This document shows, in pieces, positions 7,423-17,720 of a stretch of 64,000 nt of DNA. The notes beneath the pieces are model-generated. The model saw only the letters and a list, made by a program, of their open reading frames with translations, ran no database searches and was not told where the DNA came from. The first letter of the stretch is position 1; every line of letters begins with the position of its first letter. The translations under genes and the position numbers were made by a program. Source of the DNA: Desulfobacillus sp041396245 (lineage in GTDB: Bacteria > Pseudomonadota > Gammaproteobacteria > Burkholderiales > Rhodocyclaceae); the NCBI GenBank assembly GCA_041396245.1, contig JAWKYW010000011.1:1-64000 (forward strand), written 5' to 3'.

Positions 7423-7779
7423 ATGACCGAAACGATTCCCCTCTGGGCGATAGCAACCGACTACATTCTGGGCATGGTCATGTGGACGCTGATCGGGCGG
7501 TTCGGCATGCAGCTGTTCCTGCCCGAGCAGAGCACTTTCTTCTTCAGCCGCTTCTTCATCCGCGCGACCGACCCGCTGCTCAGGCTGTTCGCCCCGATCA
7601 CGCCGGAATTCCTGATCCGCCCGATGGTGCCGCTCTACGTGGCGTGGTTCTTCTTCATGTTCCGCTTCTACCTGATGCCCTGGCTGCTCGGCTATTCGGT
7701 GATGGGCATGCTGTCCTTTCCGCTCGAGAGCGAAATCGCCCTCGGCGTGACGCACATCATCCGCCTGCTGTTGAATTGA
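7423..7779 (+). CDS. Small integral membrane protein, function unknown
   Basis: 118 aa from ATG 7423, with GGGAGACGAG upstream and a TATATT hexamer near 7387 as a possible -10. Three or four hydrophobic segments (WAIATDYILGMVMWTLIGRF, MVPLYVAWFFFMFRFYLMPWLLGYSVMGML, VTHIIRLLL). The arrangement is vaguely YggT-like, but no family is firmly recognised. It stands between two terminated units and reads as its own transcript. The next 117 nt are GC-rich without a gene. Confidence 0.65.
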   Translation: MTETIPLWAIATDYILGMVMWTLIGRFGMQLFLPEQSTFFFSRFFIRATDPLLRLFAPITPEFLIRPMVPLYVAWFFFMFRFYLMPWLLGYSVMGMLSFPLESEIALGVTHIIRLLLN

Positions 7780-7896
7780 TCCCGGCGGCGCCGGAGCGCG
7801 CTCCTTCCCGCGTCCCGATGGCGGGCGCGGGACGGGTCGCGGGCGTGCGGACGCGCCACGGGCCGCCCGGCGCGACCGGGCAACCGGCGGGAAGGC

Positions 7897-8601
7897 TCAG
7901 GTGGGTGTGGCGAGGAGGGCTTCGGGGCGGAGCAGCTCGCGCAGGGCGCGGCGGGTTTCCTGCCAGCGGAAGCGGATGGAGTTGCGCACGATCGCCTCGT
8001 CGTACTGCTTGAGGTCGTCGATCACCGGCGCCCAGTACACCAGGGCGTCGGGACTTTCCGAGAACGGGCTTTCGTCGTCGGCGACGGCGAGCCAGTCGCA
8101 GCCGGCGAGGCGTTGGCGCAGGCGTTCGGCGTGGGCGGAGAACTCGGGCCCGGCGTCCGGCGGCACGCCGGTGGAGGCGAGGATGGCGTCCGCCACGCCG
8201 CACAGCAGCCGGCCGGCCTGCGCCGCCGCCGCGGGGGAGTGTTGCGCCAGCAACCCGCCGGCATAGACCGACAGGTCCGACAGGCAGGCCAGCCAGATCT
8301 GCCACTTGGCGATGTTGATCGACTGGGCGAAGCCGTCGTCGTCGAACAGCTCTGGGTAGCGCGTGCCGGCGCGGGTGCGCAGGTAGCCGTAGAGCGAGGT
8401 CTGGGCGACGAAGCTGGCGCGCGTCTCGAGGAAGCGCTGCAGGGCGGCGCGATCGGCGATCGGCGGTTCCGGCTTGCGCTCCAGGCCGACATACTGGCGC
8501 AGCAGGGTCAGCAGGGTGCGCGGTTCGCGCAGCATGTGGATCAGGCGGAGCTTCTTGTAGTTCATCGTGGGCGTGTGCGGCTTGAAATCGTCAGACCGCA
8601 T
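7897..8601 (-). CDS. Conserved hypothetical protein divergent from hemA
   Basis: 234 aa, mostly helical, soluble, no signal peptide. Features seen: YKKLRLIHMLREPRTLLTLLRQYVGLERKPEPPIADR and an alpha-rich remainder with FRWQETRRALRELLRPEAL at the end. ATG 8601 is used; ATG 8565 (MNYKKLR) is an equally plausible start. Neither has a strong ribosome site. No function is recognised. It is transcribed divergently from hemA across a 145-nt gap. Confidence 0.7.
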   Translation of the reverse strand: MRSDDFKPHTPTMNYKKLRLIHMLREPRTLLTLLRQYVGLERKPEPPIADRAALQRFLETRASFVAQTSLYGYLRTRAGTRYPELFDDDGFAQSINIAKWQIWLACLSDLSVYAGGLLAQHSPAAAAQAGRLLCGVADAILASTGVPPDAGPEFSAHAERLRQRLAGCDWLAVADDESPFSESPDALVYWAPVIDDLKQYDEAIVRNSIRFRWQETRRALRELLRPEALLATPT

Positions 8602-8710
8602 TATCCCGCATTCCCCGGCCGCGACGGCATCCGGCGCGCATTCTCATGCCGCCGCCGGCGGCAACGGCGGCAGGGCTTTCACGCCCGGTTCGGCGCTGAA
8701 GGGCTAATGC

Positions 8711-8716
8711 TATAAT
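8711..8716 (+). promoter_or_regulatory. Probable -10 box of hemA
   Basis: A perfect TATAAT lies 30 nt upstream of the hemA ATG. No good -35 is seen at 16-18 nt (GTTCGG), so the promoter may be activator dependent. The leader would be only about 24 nt and has no clear Shine-Dalgarno. Confidence 0.5.
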
Positions 8717-8746
8717 TTCCTTGGAAAAATCCGACGCAACCCGCCA

Positions 8747-10000
8747 ATGCAAGTTTTTGCCCTCGGCCTCAACCACCATACCGCGCCGCTCGCCGTGCGC
8801 GAACAGGTGGCGTTCGATCCGTTGCGCCTGCCGCAGGCGCTGGTCGAGCTGACGCACGGCCGCGAGGTGCGCGAGGCGGCGATCCTGTCGACCTGCAACC
8901 GCACCGAGCTGTATTGCGCCGCCGAGGCGCCCGAAGCGGCGGCGCGGTGGCTGGCCGAGTATCACCGGTTGCAGCCGCAGAACATTTCCCCCTACCTGTA
9001 CACCCTGCCCAGCCGCGAAGCCGTGCGCCACATGTTCCGCGTCGCCAGCGGCCTCGATTCGATGGTGCTGGGCGAGCCGCAGATCCTCGGCCAGATGAAG
9101 CAGGCGGCGCGGGTGGCGGAGAACGCCGGCACCCTGGGCACGCTGCTGCACAAGCTGTTCCAGAAGACCTTCGCCGTGGCGAAGGAGGTGCGCTCGACCA
9201 CGGCCATCGGCGCCAACATCGTCTCGATGGCGGCGGCGACGGTGCACCTGACCGAGCGCATCTTCGAGAACATCGCCGAGCAGCGGGTGCTGTTCATCGG
9301 CGCCGGCGAGATGGTCGAATTGTGCGCCGCCCACTTCGCCGCGCAGCGGCCGCGGCAGATGACCGTCGCCAACCGCACGATCGAGCGCGGCGAGACGCTG
9401 GCGGCGCGCTTCTCGGGCGACGCCATCCGGCTCGACGAGATCGGCGAACGGCTGGCCGACTACGACGTGGTCGTCTCCTGCACCGCCAGCCCGCTGCCGA
9501 TCATCGGCCTGGGCATGGCCGAGCGCGCCCTCAGGGCGCGTCGCCACCGGCCGATGGTGATGGTGGACCTCGCCGTGCCGCGCGACATCGAGCCGGAGAT
9601 CGCCGAACTCGACGACGTCTTCCTGTACACCCTCGACGATCTCGGCAGCATTGTCGAGTCGGGGCTGGAATCGCGCGAGAAGGCGGTGGTCGAGGCCGAG
9701 GAGATCATCAGCTCGCGCGTGGATGGTTTCCTGCACTGGCTGGAGGCGCGCGAGGCGGTGCCGACCATTCGCGCGTTGCGCGACACGGCCGAGCGCACGC
9801 GCCGCCATGAGGTCGAGCATGCGCTGAAGCTGCTGGCCAGGGGCGAGGACCCGCAGCGGGTGCTGGAGGCGCTTTCGCACGGCCTCACCAACAAGCTGAT
9901 GCACGGCCCGACCGCCGCGCTCAATCAGACCGAGGGCGAGCGCCGCCAGGAGCTGGCGGAGCTGATCGCTAGCATCTACCGCCTGCATCCGGAGGATTAG
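8747..10000 (+). CDS. hemA: Glutamyl-tRNA reductase
   Basis: 417 aa. NADPH-dependent reduction of glutamyl-tRNA to glutamate-1-semialdehyde, first committed step of C5-pathway tetrapyrrole synthesis in the cytoplasm. Seen: GLNHHTAPLAVRE at the N-terminus, STCNRTELYC with the nucleophile Cys50, the NADP-binding core around VLFIGAGEMVELCAAHF, and the C-terminal dimerisation helix. Length is normal. It starts the conserved betaproteobacterial run hemA-prfA-prmC-grxD on the plus strand. Confidence 0.97.
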   Translation: MQVFALGLNHHTAPLAVREQVAFDPLRLPQALVELTHGREVREAAILSTCNRTELYCAAEAPEAAARWLAEYHRLQPQNISPYLYTLPSREAVRHMFRVASGLDSMVLGEPQILGQMKQAARVAENAGTLGTLLHKLFQKTFAVAKEVRSTTAIGANIVSMAAATVHLTERIFENIAEQRVLFIGAGEMVELCAAHFAAQRPRQMTVANRTIERGETLAARFSGDAIRLDEIGERLADYDVVVSCTASPLPIIGLGMAERALRARRHRPMVMVDLAVPRDIEPEIAELDDVFLYTLDDLGSIVESGLESREKAVVEAEEIISSRVDGFLHWLEAREAVPTIRALRDTAERTRRHEVEHALKLLARGEDPQRVLEALSHGLTNKLMHGPTAALNQTEGERRQELAELIASIYRLHPED

Positions 10001-10022
10001 GGTTCCGGGTTTCAGGCGGGCC

Positions 10023-10068
10023 GTAGGTCGGGCTTTAGCCCGACATGTCGGCCTGAAGGCCGACCTAC
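10023..10068. repeat. REP-like palindromic repeat pair between hemA and prfA
   Basis: Two head-to-head hairpins: GTAGGTCGGGCTTTAGCCC (from 10023) and GTCGGCCTGAAGGCCGAC (10047-10064, ending in CTAC at 10068). Related copies are at 12433-12622, 16102-16194, 17615-17697 and 29591-29635. It ends only 6 nt before the prfA ATG and occupies the place of its ribosome binding site. Confidence 0.85.
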
Positions 10069-10074
10069 AGCGCC

Positions 10075-11157
10075 ATGAAGCAAAGCATCCTAGACAAGCT
10101 TGAGCACCTGAGCCGCCGCCTCGCCGAGCTCGACCTGCTGCTGTCCGGCGAGACGGCGACACAGGACATGGACGCCTACCGCAGGCTGACGCGCGAGCAT
10201 GCCGAGATCGCGCCGGTGGCGGCGCTCTACGCCGAGTACCGCAAGGCGGAGGAGGGCACGCGTTCGGCCCAGGCCCTGCTCGCCGACCCGGAAATGAAGG
10301 CGCTGGCCGAGGAGGAGATCCGCGCCTGCCGTGAGGAAATGGCGCGCCTCGAGGACGACTTGCAGCGCGCGCTCCTGCCGGCGGACCCCGACGACGCGCG
10401 CAACCTGTTCCTGGAGATCCGCGCCGGCACCGGCGGCGAGGAGTCGGCGCTGTTCGCCGGCGACCTGTTCCGCATGTATGCGCGCTACGCCGAGCGCCAG
10501 CGCTGGAAGGTCGAGGTGGTCTCGCAGAACCCTTCCGACCTGGGCGGCTACAGGGAGGTGATCCTGCGCATCGTCGGCCCGGGCGCGTATTCGAAGCTGA
10601 AGTTCGAGTCGGGCGGCCACCGCGTCCAGCGCGTGCCGGAGACCGAGGCGCAGGGCCGCATCCACACCTCCGCCTGCACCGTCGCCGTGCTGCCCGAGGC
10701 CGACGAGGTGGCCGACGTCGTCATCAACCCGGCCGAACTGCGCATCGACACGTATCGCGCCAGCGGCGCCGGCGGCCAGCACGTCAACAAGACCGACTCG
10801 GCCGTGCGCGTGACGCACCTGCCGACCGGCATCGTCGTCGAGTGCCAGGACGACCGCTCGCAGCACAAGAACAAGGCGCAGGCGCTCTCCGTGCTGGCGG
10901 CGCGCATCAAGGACCGGCAGACGCGCGAGCGGGAGGCGAAGATCGCCTCGACGCGGAAATCGCTGGTCGGCAGCGGCGACCGCTCCGAGCGCATCCGCAC
11001 CTACAACTTCCCGCAGGGCCGCGTCACCGACCACCGCATCAACCTGACGCTGTACAAGATCGACGCCATCATGGACGGCGACCTCGACGAGCTGACCGGC
11101 GCGCTGTCGGCCGAGCACCAGGCCGAGCAGCTGGCGGCGCTGTCGGAAGAAGCATGA
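10075..11157 (+). CDS. prfA: Peptide chain release factor 1
   Basis: 360 aa. Recognises UAA and UAG in the ribosomal A site and triggers peptide release. Seen: MKQSILDKLEHLSRRLAELD start, the PxT-type recognition region, GAGGQHVNKTDSAVR with the catalytic GGQ at 233-235, and the basic C-terminal domain. GGQ glutamine is the target of PrmC, encoded next. The start is fixed by homology; no Shine-Dalgarno is visible because a palindromic repeat abuts the ATG. Confidence 0.97.
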   Translation: MKQSILDKLEHLSRRLAELDLLLSGETATQDMDAYRRLTREHAEIAPVAALYAEYRKAEEGTRSAQALLADPEMKALAEEEIRACREEMARLEDDLQRALLPADPDDARNLFLEIRAGTGGEESALFAGDLFRMYARYAERQRWKVEVVSQNPSDLGGYREVILRIVGPGAYSKLKFESGGHRVQRVPETEAQGRIHTSACTVAVLPEADEVADVVINPAELRIDTYRASGAGGQHVNKTDSAVRVTHLPTGIVVECQDDRSQHKNKAQALSVLAARIKDRQTREREAKIASTRKSLVGSGDRSERIRTYNFPQGRVTDHRINLTLYKIDAIMDGDLDELTGALSAEHQAEQLAALSEEA

Positions 11158-11172
11158 CCGTCCACCCTTCAT

Positions 11173-11193
11173 CCCCCGCCCCCGGGGCGGGGG
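11173..11193. repeat. GC hairpin between prfA and prmC
   Basis: CCCCCGCCCC (11173-11182) is complementary to GGGGCGGGGG (11184-11193). There is no T-run, so it is not a classical terminator. It could slow or stabilise the prfA-prmC transcript, or be a degenerate repeat. Confidence 0.5.
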
Positions 11194-11245
11194 TGACGAT
11201 GGTTCGCGGGCTGCGCCCGCCCCAACGTGTTGAAGGGGTCGCGGC

Positions 11246-12049
11246 GTGAACTGCGGCGAACTGCTGGAAGCGGCGCGCGCGTCGATCCCGCTGCGCGAAG
11301 CGCGCCTGCTGCTGCGCCATGTCCTGGGCCTGCCGCCTGCCGCGCTGGCGGCGCATCCGGAAGGCAAAGTCAGTCCCCGGGATACGGCGGCCTTTCGCGC
11401 CCTCGTGGCGCGCCGCGCCGCCGGCGAGCCCATCGCCTACCTCACCGGCCGGCGCGAGTTCTACGGCCTGGATTTCGGCGTCACGCCCGCCGTGCTGATC
11501 CCGCGCGAGGAGACCGAGCTGCTGGTGGAGATCGCCGTCGAGAAGCCGGTGCGGCGCATCCTCGACCTCGGCACCGGCAGCGGCTGCCTGGCCATTGCCG
11601 TGGCGAGAGAACTGCCGCAGGCGCGGGTGACGGCGGTCGATGCCTCCGCGGCGGCGCTCGACGTGGCACGGGAGAATGCCGCCCGCCATGGCGTCGACGT
11701 GCGCTTCCTGCAGGGCGACTGGTTCGCACCGCTGTCGGGCGAGCGCTTCGACCTGATCCTGGCCAACCCTCCCTATGTTGCCGCGAACGACCCGCACCTG
11801 GCCCAGGGCGACGTGCGCTTCGAGCCGCGCACGGCGCTGGCGGCGGGGCCGGACGGCCTCGACGACATCCGCCGCATCGTCGCCGCGGCGCCGGCGCATC
11901 TCCTGCCCGGCGGGCGGCTCTGGTTCGAGCACGGTTACGACCAGGCCCCGGCCGCGGCGGCGCTGCTGGCGGCGGCCGGCTTCACCGGCATCGAACAGCG
12001 GCGCGACCTGGCCGGCATCCTGCGGGTGTCCGGCGGACGGCAGGCTTGA
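11246..12049 (+). CDS. prmC: Release factor glutamine methyltransferase
   Basis: 267 aa from GTG 11246 (GAAGGGG upstream). SAM-dependent N5-methylation of the GGQ glutamine in RF1/RF2. The N-terminal helical domain recognises the factor; the Rossmann domain shows ILDLGTGSGCLAIAVA (SAM binding), and the catalytic NPPY motif is at residues 174-177. It follows its substrate gene prfA by 88 nt, as in many proteobacteria. Confidence 0.95.
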   Translation: MNCGELLEAARASIPLREARLLLRHVLGLPPAALAAHPEGKVSPRDTAAFRALVARRAAGEPIAYLTGRREFYGLDFGVTPAVLIPREETELLVEIAVEKPVRRILDLGTGSGCLAIAVARELPQARVTAVDASAAALDVARENAARHGVDVRFLQGDWFAPLSGERFDLILANPPYVAANDPHLAQGDVRFEPRTALAAGPDGLDDIRRIVAAAPAHLLPGGRLWFEHGYDQAPAAAALLAAAGFTGIEQRRDLAGILRVSGGRQA

Positions 12050-12075
12050 CGCCCCGGGTCCACCGGGGCTAAACT
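12046..12075 (+). promoter_or_regulatory. Possible grxD promoter
   Basis: TTGACG (12046-12051) and TAAACT (12070-12075) with an 18-nt spacer, at the end of prmC. The spacer carries an inverted CCCCGG/CCGGGG. It would allow grxD to be transcribed apart from prmC. Confidence 0.45.
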
Positions 12076-12109
12076 CGACGAAAACAGTAGGTTATTGAAA
12101 GGAACCCCC

Positions 12110-12436
12110 ATGGAAGACGTGCAGCAACTCCTCAAGGAACAGGTGTCCGCCCATCCGGTCGTGCTCTACATGAAGGGCACGCCGACCTTCCCGCAGTGCG
12201 GCTTCTCGGCCAAGGCGGCGCAGATCCTCAAGCTGTGCGGCGTGAAGAATTACTTTTCGGTGAACGTGCTGGAACACCCGGCCATCCGCGCCGGCATCAA
12301 GGATTTCTCCAGCTGGCCGACCATCCCGCAGCTCTACGTCAAGGGCGAGTTCATCGGCGGCTCGGACATCCTGAGCGAGATGTACCAGTCCGGCGAGCTG
12401 CAGAAGAAGCTGGAAGGCGTCGCCGAGGCGGCGTAG
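12110..12436 (+). CDS. grxD: Monothiol glutaredoxin
   Basis: 108 aa from ATG 12110 (AAAGGA upstream). Cytoplasmic Grx4-type protein that binds and delivers [2Fe-2S] clusters with glutathione. Seen: VVLYMKGTPTFPQCGFSAK with the CGFS active site (Cys30), SSWPTIPQLYVKGEFIGGSDI for the cis-Pro and glutathione contacts. The stop codon TAG lies inside the first bases of a GTAGGTCGGG palindromic repeat. Confidence 0.96.
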   Translation: MEDVQQLLKEQVSAHPVVLYMKGTPTFPQCGFSAKAAQILKLCGVKNYFSVNVLEHPAIRAGIKDFSSWPTIPQLYVKGEFIGGSDILSEMYQSGELQKKLEGVAEAA

Positions 12437-12622
12437 GTCGGGCCCCAGCCCTACTACCGCTTCACCGCCGCCTGGCGGGCCTGATCGCGTTCCCCGTTCC
12501 CAATTGCCCAAGTCGGCCTGAAGGCCGACCTACCGAATGCGCTCACCCCCCCCCCGTAGGTCGGGCTTCAGCCCGACTTGGGCGATTGACCGGCCGCTGT
12601 CGTCGGGCTGTAGCCCGACCTG
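12433..12622. repeat. Cluster of REP-like palindromic repeats
   Basis: Four units: a degenerate copy from 12433 (overlapping the grxD stop), GTCGGCCTGAAGGCCGAC at 12512-12529, GTAGGTCGGGCTTCAGCCC from 12556, and a GTCGGGCTGTAGCCCGAC copy ending near 12621. It separates grxD from the convergent fructosamine kinase-like gene and may act as a bidirectional terminator or transcript end. Confidence 0.8.
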
Positions 12623-12626
12623 CGGA

Positions 12627-13507
12627 TCAGCCCCTCAGTTCGGCGAGCAGCTTGTCGATCATCCGCTCGGCCTGGCGCAGGTAGCCGGCGCCGAACAGGT
12701 TGAGGTGGTTGAGGACGTGGTAGAGGTTGTAGAGCGTCCGGCGCGAGGCGTAGCCTTCGTCGGGCGGCCAGGCCTCGCGGTAGGCGGCATGGAAGGCCTC
12801 GGGGAAGCCGCCGAACAGTTCCGTCATCGCCAGATCGGCTTCGCGATCGCCGCAATACACCGCGGGGTCGAAGACGGCCGGCGCGTTGCCGCACATCGCC
12901 GCATTGCCGTGCCAGAGGTCGCCGTGCAGCAGGCTCGCCTGCGGCCGGTAGTCGAGAAAGAAGGCCGGCAGTTTTTCCGCCAGGCTTTCCCCCTTTTTCC
13001 GCAATGTCGCGCCATGCGAGGCCGCGCGCGCCAGTTGCGGCCGCAGGCGCGACTCGGCGAAGAATCGCGCCCAGTTGTCGCTCTCCGCGTTGATCTGCGG
13101 CGTGGCGCCGATGAAGTTGTCGCGGCGCCAGCCGTAGCGTGAGCCGGCCTGGCGGTGCAGGACGGCCAGGGCGCGGCCGAAGGCGACGGCGTCCGCGCGC
13201 GCGGCGACCGGCTCAAGGTCGAGAAATTCCAGCAGCAGAAAGGCCTGCCCGTCGACGATGCCGCTGGCCAGCGGACGCGGCAGGCGGAAGGCTGCGGCCG
13301 CCGCCAGCGCCGTCAGGCCGTCTTGCTCCGCCTCGAACATCGGCAGGGCGTCGGCCGCATTCAGCTTGACGAACCAGCGTTCTCCGTCGCCCTCCAGCAC
13401 CCGGGCGCGATGGATGCAGCCGCCGCCGGCCGCGCGCATCGACGCGGCGCGGAAGGGACGACCGAGGATCCGGCCGATCTCGGCCGAGAGCGCGTCGACC
13501 GGCGGCA

Positions 13508-13508
<1 letters not shown>
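12627..13508 (-). CDS. Fructosamine kinase family protein
   Basis: 293 aa, APH/protein-kinase-like fold. Family members (FN3K, YniA) phosphorylate ketosamines on glycated proteins or small molecules. Seen: GGGCIHRARVLEGDGERWFVKLN (ATP-binding strands with Lys), SLLHGDLWHGNAAM (catalytic HGD), VFDPAVYCGDREADLAMTELF (metal site) and the C-terminal YNLYHVLNHLNLFG. The start overlaps the kinase stop by one base (TGATG), so it ends an operon argH-kinase-kinase-FN3K. The substrate is unknown. Confidence 0.88.
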
Positions 13509-14809
<1,301 letters not shown>

Positions 14810-14816
14810 GACGCCG

Positions 14817-16097
<1,281 letters not shown>

Positions 16098-16101
16098 GGT
16101 G

Positions 16102-16194
16102 TGCAGGTCGGGCTGTAGGTCGGGCTTCAGCCCGACAACTGCGGCCAAAGTCGGGCTGAAGTCCGACCTATGACCGAAGGAAATCCCCGTGGGA
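16102..16194. repeat. REP-like repeats plus extra module between argH and the kinase
   Basis: Consecutive copies of the GTCGGGCTTCAGCCCGAC hairpin, then, from about 16170, the module ATGACCGAAGGAAATCCC..GTGGGA. The same module occurs inverted at 17651-17675 and at 45533-45555. On the minus strand it encodes the last residues and stop of ArgH. Confidence 0.8.
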
Positions 16195-17586
16195 CAAGTA
16201 TTCCCGTGCCTTGGCGATCGCCGCGCGCACCTGTTCCGGCGCAGTGCCGCCGACATGGCTGCGGCTGGCGAGCGAGCCTTCCACGCTCAGCACGGCGAGG
16301 GCGTCCTCGCCGATCAGCGGCGAGAAGGTGCGCAAGACATCGAGGCCGAGTTCGGCGAGGTCGCAGCCCTTCTGTTCGGCGGCGCGCACTGCCAGGGCCA
16401 CCGCCTCGTGGGCGTCGCGGAAGGGCAGGCCTTTCTTGACGAGGTAGTCGGCGAGATCGGTGGCGGTGGCATAACCCTGTCGCAGCGCCGCGCGCATGGC
16501 CTCCGGCTTGACGCGGATGCCGCCGACCAGGTCGGCGAAGACGGCCAGCGTGTCGCGCACGGTGTCGACCGTGTCGAAGAGCGGCTCCTTGTCTTCCTGG
16601 TTGTCCTTGTTGTAGGCGAGCGGCTGGCCCTTCATCAGGGTGAGCAGGCCCATCAGGTGGCCGAAGACGCGGCCGCTCTTGCCGCGCGCCAGCTCCGGCA
16701 CGTCGGGGTTCTTCTTCTGCGGCATGATGGAGGAGCCGGTGCAGAAGCGGTCGGCGAGGTCGATGAAGCCGACGCGCGGGCTCATCCACAGGATCAGCTC
16801 CTCGGAGAAGCGCGAGACATGGGTCATGATCAGCGCCGCCGCGGCGGTAAACTCGATGGCGAAGTCGCGGTCGCTGACGGCGTCCAGCGAATTGGCGCAG
16901 ACGCCGTCGAAGCCGAGCTCCCTGGCGACGAACTCGCGGTCGATCGGGTACGAGGTGCCGGCCAGCGCTGCGGCGCCGAGCGGCAGGCGATTGACCCGCT
17001 TGCGGCAATCGGCGAGGCGCTCGCGGTCGCGCGCGGCCATCTCGAAATAGGCCAGCAGGTGATGGCCGAAGGTGACCGGCTGCGCCACCTGCAGGTGGGT
17101 GAAGCCGGGCATCGGCGTGGCGGCGTGCTCCTCGGCCAGGTCGAGCAGGGCCGCCTGGTAGGCGCGCAGCAGGCCGTCGAGGCCGTCGATCTCCTCGCGC
17201 AGCCAGAGGCGGATGTCGGTGGCTACCTGGTCGTTGCGCGAGCGGCCGGTGTGCAGGCGCTTGCCGGCATCGCCGACCAGCGCGGTGAGGCGCTTCTCGA
17301 TGTTGAGGTGGACGTCCTCGTCGTCGAGAGACCACCGGAATTCCTCGATCTCGATCTCGTGCTTGACCGCGGACATGCCGCGCTCGATGGCGGCCAGATC
17401 GTCCTGGCCGATGATGCCCTGCCGGGCCAGCATGCGGGCGTGGGCGAGCGAACCGCGGATGTCATGCAGGGCCAGGCGCCGGTCGAAGGAGACGGATGCC
17501 GTGTAGCGCTTGACGAGATCGGCGACCGGCTCGCCGAAGCGCCCCGACCAGGCCTTGCCGCTGGAATCGTTGTTGTGATCTGTCAT
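16168..17586 (-). CDS. argH: Argininosuccinate lyase
   Basis: 472 aa. Cleaves argininosuccinate to arginine and fumarate, last step of arginine synthesis. Seen: WSGRFGEPVADLVKRYTASVSFDRRL near the start, the conserved region THLQVAQPVTFGHHLLAYFEM, and the superfamily signature GSSIMPQKKNPD. The final residues (LSHGDFLRS) and the TAG stop lie within a dispersed repeat, so the native C-terminus may have been replaced. It heads the minus-strand unit with the two kinases; next to algZ as in Pseudomonas. Confidence 0.96.
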   Translation of the reverse strand: MTDHNNDSSGKAWSGRFGEPVADLVKRYTASVSFDRRLALHDIRGSLAHARMLARQGIIGQDDLAAIERGMSAVKHEIEIEEFRWSLDDEDVHLNIEKRLTALVGDAGKRLHTGRSRNDQVATDIRLWLREEIDGLDGLLRAYQAALLDLAEEHAATPMPGFTHLQVAQPVTFGHHLLAYFEMAARDRERLADCRKRVNRLPLGAAALAGTSYPIDREFVARELGFDGVCANSLDAVSDRDFAIEFTAAAALIMTHVSRFSEELILWMSPRVGFIDLADRFCTGSSIMPQKKNPDVPELARGKSGRVFGHLMGLLTLMKGQPLAYNKDNQEDKEPLFDTVDTVRDTLAVFADLVGGIRVKPEAMRAALRQGYATATDLADYLVKKGLPFRDAHEAVALAVRAAEQKGCDLAELGLDVLRTFSPLIGEDALAVLSVEGSLASRSHVGGTAPEQVRAAIAKAREYLSHGDFLRS

Positions 17587-17614
17587 AATTCTCGAAGGTC
17601 TTCTTGCGTTAGGA

Positions 17615-17697
17615 CTGTAGGGCGGTCTTCAGGCCGACTCGGCCGCTGCTGTCCCACAGGGATTTCCTCCGGTCATCGGGCTGAAGCCCGACCTACG
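17615..17697. repeat. REP-like repeats between argH and algZ
   Basis: A degenerate copy GTAGGGCGGTCTTCAGGCC, then the module TCCCACAGGGATTTCCTCC (inverted relative to 16170-16194), then TCGGGCTGAAGCCCGACC ending in CTAC. It lies in the divergent argH/algZ gap, so it probably sits within or near both promoters. Confidence 0.8.
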
Positions 17698-17720
17698 AAA
17701 TCCGAAACCCGGAACATTGA

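Noticed and set aside
8591..10162. 523-codon antisense frame over hemA
   Set aside because: Mirror of a high-GC coding frame; hemA on the plus strand is unambiguous.
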